This document shows positions 23,098-32,800 of a stretch of DNA of 64,000 nucleotides, piece after piece (position 1 is the first letter of the stretch; the number at the start of each line of letters is the position of its first letter). The notes under the pieces are model-generated. The model ran no database searches. It saw only the letters and a list, made by a program, of their open reading frames with translations, and was not told the origin of the DNA. Made by a program: the position numbers and the translations under genes. The stretch comes from Strigamia acuminata (lineage: Eukaryota > Arthropoda > Chilopoda > Geophilomorpha > Linotaeniidae): contig OX442314.1 of assembly GCA_949358305.1 (NCBI GenBank), positions 22,067,060 to 22,131,059 of the forward strand, in the 5' to 3' direction.

Positions 23098-24058
23098 TTA
23101 GTATCTACACGGACAAGCTGGACAACATTTACAGCAATCGCATGGCACAGGCTTTCTTCCACTATTAGGGCTTCCGCAATTACAACATTGGTAGGTTTTG
23201 TCACCTGTTTTGCATTGCTCACAACATTGGCAACCTCCATCGGCGAGTCCGCATTCACATTCTACATCACCGTTCTCTTCCACTTCTAAGTAAAAAGTTA
23301 CGTTAAACTCTTGATAAAATTAAAGTTTAAGTGTTATATAGCATACCTTCATCATTTTCTTCAAGAACACCGGCAACTCCAATCATAATGACAATACCAC
23401 CACCGACAAATCCCATATGGGCAGCAGCTCCATTAGGTTCAGGAGGATTTAAATCATCCGGTTCAGGAAAATTAAATTCATTCGGTTCAGGAGGATTAAA
23501 TTCATTCGGTTCAGGAGGATTTAATTCATCCGGTTCAGGAAAATTAAATTCATTCGGTTCAGGAGGATTAAATTCATCCGGTTCAGGAAAATTAAATTCA
23601 TTCGGTTCAGGAGGATTTAATTCATTCGGTTCAGGAAGATTAAAATCATTCGGTTCAGGATTTAAATCATTCGGCTCAGGAAGATTAAAATCATTCGGTT
23701 CAGGAGGAATTAAATCATTAGGTTCAGGAGGAATTAAATCGTTAGGTTCAGGAGGAATTAAATCGTTAGGTTCAGGAGGAATTAAATCGTTAGGTTCAGG
23801 AGGAATTACTTCGTTAGGTTCAGGCGGAATTAAATTGTCAGGTTCATGGAGATTTAAATCATCCATGGCGAATTGCAGTTCCTCGACGTCCGGGTCAGCA
23901 GGCTGGTCAGCTAAATCTGCAAGAGCAGCAACAGCTGGGTGCACAAGTCCATTGGGTTCTGGGTTGTCGACATTGTGTATAATAGCTTCGGCGACTGCAA
24001 TTAATTCCTCATTGTTTATAATAGCTTCAGGGACTGGAACTAAATCATCTTGATCCAT
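23098..24058 (-). CDS. Cys-rich cluster gene A: PEPN-repeat protein with metallothionein-like C-terminus
   Basis: Two exons: 24058-23347 (ATG, ending GAAG before GTATGC, phase 1) and 23285-23098, giving 299 residues. Exon 1 has an acidic start (MDQDDLVPVPEAII), an Ala/Asp/Leu stretch, then about 17 copies of an 8-residue unit such as NDLIPPEP, NEFNPPEP and NEFNFPEP, and ends in a hydrophobic Gly/Val/Ile stretch (GFVGGGIVIMIGVAGV) that might be a weak membrane segment. Exon 2 has 16 Cys in about 60 residues, in CxC, CxCC and CCxxC patterns (ECEC, CQCCEQC, CDCCKCCPAC). This suggests metal binding, as in metallothioneins, by pattern only. No signal peptide was seen. Genes B and C upstream share the intron position and Cys pattern. 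I do not recognise a named family. Confidence 0.85.
23430..23852 (-). repeat. 24-base coding minisatellite (xPPEPNxx repeats)
   Basis: About 17 imperfect 24-base units inside exon 1 of Cys-rich gene A encode PPEPN/FPEPD octamers, with one shortened unit. The sequence has no stops on the opposite strand either, where it reads as Gly/Ser/Phe repeats. That antisense frame follows from the repeat composition. Confidence 0.95.
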
Positions 24059-24586
24059 TTTTTCAGTTGATGCTCCTTCTCGAGTTGTTGTTCTGAAGAA
24101 ATCCCTTTTCGAACTGACATACTGTCACCAAACTCCGACCAAGAAAACTATTTTGCGATTGTATAATAATTTGCATAAAATATGAAAATAATGTTATTGC
24201 AGATTAATTTGAATATTTTAAAGTAAAAAATAAAAAATTACTTAAATTCATAGCCGTATGGATATATATATTTAAAATAAAGTTATTATAATCGATAATT
24301 TTTAATGTTATCTTGTAAATACTAGAAATCATCATTTGACATTTTTTTTATTTTCGAGATTTTATTATTACACAACACAGACAAACGAGTCACTTTCAAT
24401 TTAAAATTTAAATTAATACTTGAGCGATGTACGGTAATAAATTTAAAAAATCATACGTAGATTTACATTTTCTATATACTTTTGTGCTTACGCTTTGTAT
24501 CGAACCAATATCCAATAAAAAATTTATAAACAAAAAATTATTTCTATGCGCTTTTGCTAACTGAAACATGTTTTAAATTAAACAAT

Positions 24587-24592
24587 TTTATT
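24587..24592 (-). promoter_or_regulatory. Candidate polyadenylation signal of Cys-rich gene B
   Basis: AATAAA on the minus strand, about 240 bases after the gene B stop. If it is used, the antisense copy at 24722-24808 falls inside the gene B 3' UTR. AT-rich context makes the hexamer weak evidence. Confidence 0.35.
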
Positions 24593-24721
24593 TTTGTTAA
24601 AACTGAAGTTGGTAAATTACATTATACAAAAATAACACATGCAACAATTTCGAATAAATTAATGAACAAAAATTCTTCTAGATCAGTTGAGTTAGTTTGC
24701 ACTTAATTGGAGGAAATGAAC

Positions 24722-24808
24722 GCATTGAAGCCGACTTTGGATAAAGCTGAACCGGGGCGTCCACGTTCCGTATCGGTACACCCAATTCCTCCTCTTGCTC
24801 AAGCTCTT
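24722..24808 (+). repeat. Inverted partial copy of Cys-rich gene C exon 1
   Basis: About 86 bases on the plus strand match the minus strand at 26506-26420 with about six mismatches, including a perfect run of 30 bases. The copy even translates the same way (ALKPTLDKAE, then PIPPLAQAL). It lies just past the stop of gene B, so a normal gene B transcript would contain it in antisense. Confidence 0.9.
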
Positions 24809-24827
24809 ATACGTATAACTCGCTTCT

Positions 24828-25353
24828 TCACTTGGCACGCTTTTCGCTTTCATCTTTCGACTCGTTTTTGCATTGACAAGCCACACAGCATTCGCATTTT
24901 TCATCCATGTAGCTTACGGTACAAGTGGCAATATTAGAAAGATCTTTCATTCCTCCTGGACAGTGCATGCAACAAGAACATGCAGTACATTTGCATTCAA
25001 CGTCATCGGAACCAGAAGTTTGGTCTGCAATTAAATAATAAAAAATAAACAGAGTAAATAAAACTCAAATTTCAATTGCCAAATAAATACTTACTCGAAT
25101 CAATAACAGGAACAACTGCAATGCCAGCAGTAGCTTCACGATCAGGAGACAATGATGAAATACGAGCTCGAAGAGGTGTGTTCATTAACGAACTAAAAGG
25201 ACTACTAAACCTCGGTACACGTGGTGTTACGGGAGGTAAATTTGGCATTGGCGACGCAGGAGGCGTTCTAAATTCTTCCTGTTCAAGCGATGTTGGTTCT
25301 GTTGGTTTTGATAGTTCATAAAAAGTTTTATTAAGATCTTCGCTAGGATCCAT
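24828..25353 (-). CDS. Cys-rich cluster gene B: Pro/Ser-rich N-terminus with metallothionein-like C-terminus
   Basis: Two exons: 25353-25095 (ATG; donor GTAAGT, phase 1) and 25024-24828, giving 151 residues. Exon 1 starts MDPSEDLNKTFYEL and contains several proline-directed sites (FRTPPASPMP, PPVTPRVPRFSSP, SSLSPDRE), then a short GIAVVPV stretch at the same place as the hydrophobic end of gene A exon 1. Exon 2 has 12 Cys: ECKC, CSCCMHC, then a spacer, then CECCVACQC, and ends in a charged tail (KDESEKRAK). The conserved pattern CxCxxCxCCxxC and CxCCxxCxC is shared with gene C. The function is unknown, and metal binding is inferred from Cys spacing. Its 3' flank holds an inverted copy of part of gene C exon 1. 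Confidence 0.85.
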
Positions 25354-25989
25354 GGTTTTGCTTTGTTTAATGCTGCTGCACTAACGTAGATAGCAGATTT
25401 CAGCTTATTTGTACTGTTTTCGACAGGGAAATCAATTTCCATAGCAGACGAATATTAATTTGAATAGGACACATGATTGGATAAAAAAAACGACGTTAAT
25501 GAATTTGTTTATTTTATTCTTCACTATTCTTTATTTTTGATAGTTTGTCTTTTAAATTAATTGTAATTTCTTGCTTTTTTCTTCATTAAATTGTTATTTT
25601 TTACCTTTTTCTTTATTAAATTATCATTTTTTTCATCAATTTTTTGTTTACTTTTTTAATTTATACTTCATTATTTTTCATTTAAATTATAATTTAACTT
25701 ACTATGTTAGGATCGCTAAATTATTAAAAAAAAAAAACCGTACACCGTAGATTTATATGGTACACCACCTACGAATAAAAACGCATTAAGTTAGTTTTAT
25801 GAATAAATTTTATTTTTTTATTCCGCACACAAAAATAATATAACGAATTAGCAGAACTAGCAAAACGGAACAATTTTTAACAATAAACTTAGCAAGGAAG
25901 AAAAATACATTTAAATTTTAAACAAATCAATTTCAACGAGACAAAAAACCAATTATTCGGAAACTTTGAATACCATACAATAAATCAAG

Positions 25990-26545
25990 TTAAACGAGAA
26001 TAGGTTGAAGCAGCGGAGGTGGTGGATCTGGAATAACTTCGGGTTCGGGCTTCAAAACGGTCAGACATTTGCAAGCAGCGCAGCAAGCACACTCGGTCGG
26101 AAGATTTGCGTCGCGAGGCGTACAGTCGCAACGACGAATAACAGCGCTGTTTCCCTGCCTACAATAATCGCAGCAGGTACACAGTTGGCAGAGACATTCT
26201 CCGTGACTGGTACCATTACCTAAATATAAATCCCAAAGAGTTAATAAAAAAAATAGCGATTTTTAGTAATAACTAACCAAATGTAACGGAAATAGTGGTA
26301 TGCCAAGTTACATGTAACTTACCCTGGTTATTATTCCCATCTTCGGGGGCCACTGCAATTACATGACCAGGATCCGCTCCGATGTTCGGAGCGTTTGGAT
26401 CGAGAATGGGTTCTCCACCAAGTGCTTGAGCAAGAGGAGGAATTGGGTTGACCGATACGGGACGTGGACGCCCCTGTTCAGCTTTATCCAAAGTCGGCTT
26501 CAATGCTTTCGGGCTTGCTTCGGTTGTCCTGCCTTTGGTATCCAT
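25990..26545 (-). CDS. Cys-rich cluster gene C: Pro-rich N-terminus with metallothionein-like C-terminus
   Basis: Two exons: 26545-26323 (ATG; donor GTAAGT, phase 1) and 26219-25990, giving 150 residues. Exon 1 begins MDTKGRTTEASPKALKP and ends in GHVIAVAPEDGNNN, with the short hydrophobic VIAV at the position seen in A and B. Exon 2 has 13 Cys (ECLCQLCTCCDYC, CDC, ECACCAACKC) and a Pro-rich tail (EVIPDPPPLLQP). The Cys spacing closely follows gene B. An AATAAA lies about 180 bases past the stop (25809-25814 on this strand). N-terminal sequences of A, B and C are barely alignable while the Cys exon is kept, so the C-terminal part is the constrained one. Confidence 0.85.
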
Positions 26546-26927
26546 GTTTGTTAAGTTTGGCGTGCTGCGTAAATCTGTCTGACAAGGAATTTAAATTTCC
26601 CGCGAGCTTTATACACAATTTTTTTCGGTGTCGTGCGCAAAATAAATTTGCATCAACGTCAAAACACATGACGGACGAATCAGCCAATCAATCATTCCAA
26701 TTTGAATTACTGGTAGAGACAAATATGGAAATTATTTGACGTATTTCACGTTACGTAATTTAAAAAATTTCGATGTTATTTGTCTTATCAGTTTCGATAT
26801 TTAAAAAAATAAATAAATAAAAATACTAAGAATTTGATAATTTTAACGTAACATTTTATTCTTATAAAAATACAAACAAAACTCTAAATAAATAAAATAA
26901 AACAAAAACTTTAGGCAGTAGCAATGA

Positions 26928-27565
26928 TTATGACTGAGACTGATTAATTAATTCATTTTGCCTTCCTTCTGGTTCTGAGCTAGAACTAGAAAAAAAGTCA
27001 ATAACTTCAAACGAAGTAGTAACAACGGGCGCCGTGACTGTTGGCGGAGACACTTTCGTACTCAACCCAACAAAGTTGGACGTAGATTTCAAATTAAGAG
27101 GTCCTAGAATTCTCTTTGCAGGTTCCTGAGTCGAAATCCTAATTGATCTCAACGACGAAGGCTTAGGCGGCGTCGATTCCGGTTCACTCGACGCCTAAAC
27201 GGACAAATCGGTCGGAAAATTCATCAAACTGGAAGACGTCGTTTCCACCGGTTCGCTTTTAACCGACAGATCCAACGTTGACCTATTATTGATGACATGG
27301 AATTTGAAAGATATCAAATTCTGTGTTGTCGAGTTCTCTAATTTTGTTTTTTCTTTTTTCTAAATACTGTTACAGCATAGTTATTACTATTAGCAATAGA
27401 TGGCGCTCCGAAATTGGGCATAGTAGATGATTGTTTAACCCGATGCCGAGTGCGCAGTCTAGTGTATTCAGGTCTGTGGTTGAACCTAAGGTTTAACATA
27501 CTTTTCGATTTCAACGTTGCTGAACTGTTAAAAATTCTAAGAATTGTGAAGTACACAGGAACCAT
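26928..27565 (-). pseudogene. Broken Ser/Pro-rich gene next to the Cys-rich cluster
   Basis: A first open part, 27565-27338, starts at an ATG (MVPVYFTILRIF) and ends in an A-rich stretch. After a change of frame, a second part runs from about 27350 to a stop at 26928-26930 but contains one in-frame TAG at 27195-27197. The second part is Ser/Pro/Thr-rich with a doubled motif (DLSVKSEPVE, then DLSV, the TAG, and ASSEPES). A minus-strand AATAAA at 26855-26860 follows the end. This looks like a gene damaged by one nonsense change and a slip in a homopolymer. The TAG could instead be a splice acceptor (GTCCGTTTAG). The family is not recognised and there is no Cys domain. Confidence 0.4.
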
Positions 27566-29461
27566 AAGTCCTCCAACAGCCTTAAAATTTGACTAATAAG
27601 CCCAAAATTTTATTTTCTAGTCCAAAATCAGCCACTGGAGGACTGGAGTTCTGATTTGAAAAAGCTCCCTGAATGTAAGTGCCTTTCGATTCCCACATGG
27701 TTAATAAATAAATTGAAATTATATTGCAATGTATTTTGAAATGCATTGGATTTCATGAGAATGCATTTTGTAATGCATTTTTACATGCTTTTGGTCTGCA
27801 AATGAATACATTTTGTAAAATGTATTACAAAATGATTCCCAATATAATTATTTGTCAAATATGAATGTATTTTCAAATTGAATTTCTTCAGTTGTATTAC
27901 GAAATGCATTATTTAATTTACAAATAATGCACTTAATTCAGTGAGATGCTGTACATTTTGGAATGCATTAAGTGAAAAGCAATTTATTGTCAAATATATT
28001 ATTTAACCATCTGGGTTGTTCAAGAAAAAAAAAAGTGTGTTTTTAAATTATATTTACATAAAAATTAAAATTGATTAATGAAAAGTAAGAAAGCAATCAG
28101 TTTGATTTGTTTTTATTTACATTCCTCAATACAATACAATGAAATCAGACATGATGGTATACTATACTCATTAACACAATGATGCAAACATTTTCCATTT
28201 CCCTTTTAATATATATATATTTATATTCATTTATTCTCAAGAAAAAATAAACATTTTCTATACGTATTGAAAGCCAAGATGGGATTTAAAAATAGCAATG
28301 AAACCACAATAAAAAATAAAATTGAATATGACATGTAATCAGTTTGCCAGTAAAGAGTAACTTCACCAGGTTAGACTAGATGTAAATAAAAGTAACTTGG
28401 GGATAAACTCGGGTGATTAATAAGTGGCAAGGTTTAAGCAATGAATTGGTTCAATATTCCATATTGATTTGATTAGCAGCATTAGTAGAAATAAAAATAC
28501 TAAAACAAATGGATATTTTTCAATCACCATGGAGGACACTCTAAACAGATCTAAAATAAAACATCAACTTGTAAATAACTTGTTATTGATGATTTGCAAT
28601 GTTTGCAAGATGGTACAACAATGATAATAAAAAATAATAATAATGTCTACATTCGGAATTCAGTATATTATAGAATACTGGCAGTGATGCCTTGAGCCTA
28701 GTACAATTAAGCACTACAATGGAACATCATTGTCTGTATCAGCATGTTTATATTCACAGAAATACTTGTACTTTAATACTATTTTCCGTGATAATGAAAG
28801 ATAAAACAATGACTGATTTACAGTAATAGCTTGTTGGTGTTTATATCACTTTTATGTCAGTTTTTTTAATTTATTTTTTTTAATTTTTTAAAAGAATGCA
28901 GTGATTATTCTTATAGAATGTAAAGAATCAATTGTGATACAGACAGACAGTTTACAGGAAATACCCAAACCTTGTTATAGCAAATTAAGAACCTGTATAA
29001 GGATCAGTTCTCACTCTTATCAGTCGAGAATGAGAAGACCTTTACCAAAAACAGCGATGAGATCATATTGAAAACATTTGGTTACATTTTTCTTATATCG
29101 GTGATTAATCTTTTTCTAAGTGCAAATTAAATAATGAAGAGCAATGATTTTATAACCGTAAAATATATATATATTTACATTATTTACATTTACTTAAAAT
29201 ACAAAGGTGGGACAAATAATGTTGTTGCAACTAAAAAATAAATTGTGGATATCTCTTTCTCTCTTTTTTAAAATTAAAAAAAAAATTAAAAAAAAAAAAA
29301 TTTGAAAGCATTGAAATAAATAAGAACAATTTCTATTATACCAATAGTTTTATAAAGACATGTATATACAAGATGGGTGATTGATTTTTTTTTCTTCTGG
29401 TTTTCTTTACTGTAGTTTGTACTGTTGTCACATCACAAGAAAGAATGGTCTTGATTGACGG
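27566..29461. other. AT-rich non-coding stretch with a TGCATT-rich patch
   Basis: No coding exon was seen. From about 27726 to 27970 the words TGCATT/AATGCA recur irregularly, together with TGTATT variants, in both orientations. 28100-29460 may be the 3' UTR of the weak minus-strand gene ending at 29462. It has TA microsatellites near 28209 and 29165. Confidence 0.45.
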
Positions 29462-29835
29462 CTAGGCCTCTTTGGTTAGATATCTACAAACAGAAAAAAA
29501 TTCACGTGAGTTAATCGTAACAATTAACACCATTTTTGTTTTCTATTTTTATAATGAATTGTAAATATTATTTCATGTGTGAATTGAATTGTAAAAAGAT
29601 TTTTCTGCATCACATTTTGGTTGGGTCACGTAGTCACTGCGGTTGAATTTGATTGATTTTATGATCAATACAAAGCCAACAAATTACAAAACCACATACA
29701 TTTATTGCATCACCACATATTTAAAAATAATTACCTAGAATCCCCAGAACTTATTATAGATTGCGTATACTCTCTCCATATTTCTAATACTTCCCACCAA
29801 AATGATATATGCACCGAGCATTCCCTCAAGAGAAC
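29462..29835 (-). CDS. Possible 3' end (two exons) of an unrecognised minus-strand gene
   Basis: The exon 29835-29735 has a good acceptor (CTGCCTTTCAG) and donor (GTAATT). A second short exon starts after TTTCTGTTTGTAG at 29483 and reads YLTKEA, then TAG at 29462-29464. Read in one frame, the two exons join cleanly and end REYTQSIISSGDSRYLTKEA. In another frame the first exon alone reads GMLGAYIILVGSIRN and ends KFWGF with its stop exactly at the exon border. Upstream exons were not found. Splice signals are the main support. Confidence 0.3.
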
Positions 29836-32800
29836 CTGAAAGGCAGGGGGAAAATCTGCAGGGACATGAGGGTTTTATTAATGAGAGTTGTGCCACCTGA
29901 CACGCCCATATGTCACCGAGCATATCTGGCACGCAAAACTGATGGGCTGCGAGGTGACATTAAGAAACAGCTGATGGCCATTCCCTGCTCTTATTAAGTG
30001 CGTGGCAGAAAAGAGATACTTTTGGGGGCGCCACATGTTCCAAATCGTCAGTAATACTTCACCAACCCTTTTGGCCACATCCCCTACTTTTTTAATGCTA
30101 GAAAAAGAGGCGGGAAAAAGGGGTCTCACAGTATCTCTTCTCTAATGTCTGCATCTTTCCTGAAAGATGAGAAATATTTTACATATGCTTCTTCCTGCTT
30201 TTCTTTTTTCACTCATCCCCCTCTTAATTACTGCAGGGTTTTCCCTCATCTCTCAACTTGTACCCCTCCTGTGTGCCTGGCTTGACAGAGGAAGTATTCC
30301 ATATGCTATTTCTCTCGCGAGTTTCATCAACTGCCCTTTATCTGGCGATCGAACATGGCTACTGTAAGAGAGCTGGAAATCCGGTGAAATGTGTTTGTTT
30401 GCTTAGTTGGCAAAAATTCTTGCGGAGAAAGTGATTTTTCTTAGCCACAAGTGCCACTAAAACGTGCCTTGAATCGAGATTTTAAGCTCTCGGTTATCCA
30501 TTTGGACAAAAGTCCACTGCTGGCTTTTCAACCTTTTGGCCACACGAACAATTGTATCTCATGGTCAAGTTTTCGCCACTGTTTACTCGACGTCTGACTA
30601 AGCCCACACTTTTGGGCTAATTCCACTGATGCTCTTATTCTTAATTCTTCAAAGTTATTTCATATCCTCACTGGTAAATCAGTTGATCCGATGATCTGGA
30701 CAAACCCTTGGGAGGTCAAAGACTCGGGCCTAACCTTGAGTTTTTCCATAAAACCAAGGATGTTTGTTAAAAAAAATTATTTGGGATATCTAAGCCTTTG
30801 AATTCCTGGGTTTTACGAGTTTAGTGGCCTTGATTTACCCCTAAAGAAATATTCCGATTTGGATTAACATTTTTTTCTTAGCTATCAGTTTCCATTCTTC
30901 ATTGTACTACGTGCGGATAAGTTTTTGATATTTGGGAAATATTTATTTGTGTTATTTGTGTTGTCTACTAAATGCTTGCTTTATTTATACACCCACTAAT
31001 CCCCCGTTCCATTTACCGAATTAAATTTGATGCGTTAGATGGCGCAACTTCTTCATGTTCGATACACTCCATTTCACCAGCGAGAGCAAATTTTAACTGA
31101 ATCCTTGGTTTGATTGGCTCAATAAGATCACATGGGTGAAGTGCATAATTTGAATGAGTTTGTAGGTCAATAGCCAATTGAGAAACATTGACTTATGAAG
31201 TTGAAAAGGGTTGGAGATAACTTAATATTTGAATTTATAAGGTGAATTATTTAAATGGAATAATTTCTAATTTTGTTTTGCAAGAGAATTGTTAATTAAT
31301 TAATTTATTATTATTATTATTTATATTTTATAAATATATATTTACGTTCTTCTAATGTAATTGCAAAGTCATTATTTTCGTCTGGGATCGTTAATTGCGG
31401 GAATATTTTCTTCTTTTTTTGCCCGTTGCATGTGCTTAATTTCGTGGACACAGATTTAAAGAACTGTGAAAGGAAACACGGTCGAGTGGTTTAGGCACTT
31501 TAAAAAGATACCGTTTGCATTTTCACACTTTGCTGCTTTTTGCGTCTGTGAAATTTGAAATTTCCTTTCCCTGGACTCGAGTGTGTGTGTGTGTGAACGC
31601 GAACGTGCATATTTGTTTGCTAAGGTCGCTGTCCTCACATGATTGAAATAAAACGTGCTGGGAATTTGTAATGGAGCGCAGTTTAAGGCACCGGCAATGA
31701 ATTCCATACAAGGCAAAACAGATAGGGAATGTTAGAACTTGTCGAGCATGTAAATTAAGCATCATGCCCAAGTAGCATCTCGTATTTCATATTAATTCAT
31801 AATTTGAACGTGAATTTCCAATTTAATTCAATCTCTAATCGGGTTTTGTCAAAATATTGATTTTGTTGTATAGAAACTTTCCGCCCCCGAAATTTATTTA
31901 CCGGTGTTTATTTATTTTGGTTTAATATCAAATTATTTTCTCTTTTAACTTTGCTCAAGGTTAAGCAACGAGTTGAATGGTCTTACGAGCAACATCATCC
32001 AAATACTTGTTTAAACTTGCCCCTTGCAACGTTGTTCGACGCGGTTTGTGTTCCCAAGCGGCCCAAGGTTAATCTCTAGTGGCTACCAGAAGGAATCTCC
32101 GTCCAAACACACACCCAACCAAAAGATAGTAAGTAACATTGCTAATTGCTATTTGAATTACATTAAAAACTATCCAACAAAAAAAAAATTAATTAAAAAA
32201 AAAAAAAAATCTGTTTGTGCAATAAACTTGAGTGGGTTCCTTAGTAACAGACATTTTCAAGATTGAAATAAGAATTTATCATTTCCAAATCCCAGTTGCA
32301 CTAATTAAATCAGTTGCAGTCTCAAAGGTGCCCTTGGTATTAAGTGAAGGCTGGCATAAAAAGCAAGCGAGGGGAAAGCGATAATGGGGAAAAGAGAGAG
32401 AGAGAGCAAGGGGAGGGACGGGAGGAGAGGGGGATGACATGAACTTATCAGTGGTGAAGCCACGAGACATCTTGGAATCTGCATAATGGTGATGGAGGGG
32501 AGGAAAAGAGAAAAATAACAATTCTTTGTCTGCTTTATTGTTTGCCGGATGATTTTGTGCGAGCACCTTGAGAAATTGTCAATGTCAAGGGGAGGGCATG
32601 CATTCTTGCGTTGGGGGGTGACGGTTTTGACGTGCACGTGGCCAGAGATTCGATTCCCACCCCCGCGCGCTCGGTGCTCGGTCCGGTTGCCCTTTTTGTG
32701 TACGATCCACACGTCGATCCAATTGGGAAAAGCTTGTGCTTTCGGCCGTGGGAAAATGCCTCGCTACGTGCACACCTGGGCTCGAGCGGCTATTGTAGAG

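Noticed and set aside
24692-24904. Minus-strand open frame overlapping gene B exon 2
   Set aside because: A frame shadow. The spliced frame with 12 spaced Cys is the supported one.
32615-32665. Possible tRNA (GGGGGTG and CACCCCC could pair; GATTCGATT inside)
   Set aside because: The T-arm and D-arm do not fold and the A box is missing. At best a decayed tRNA-related sequence.
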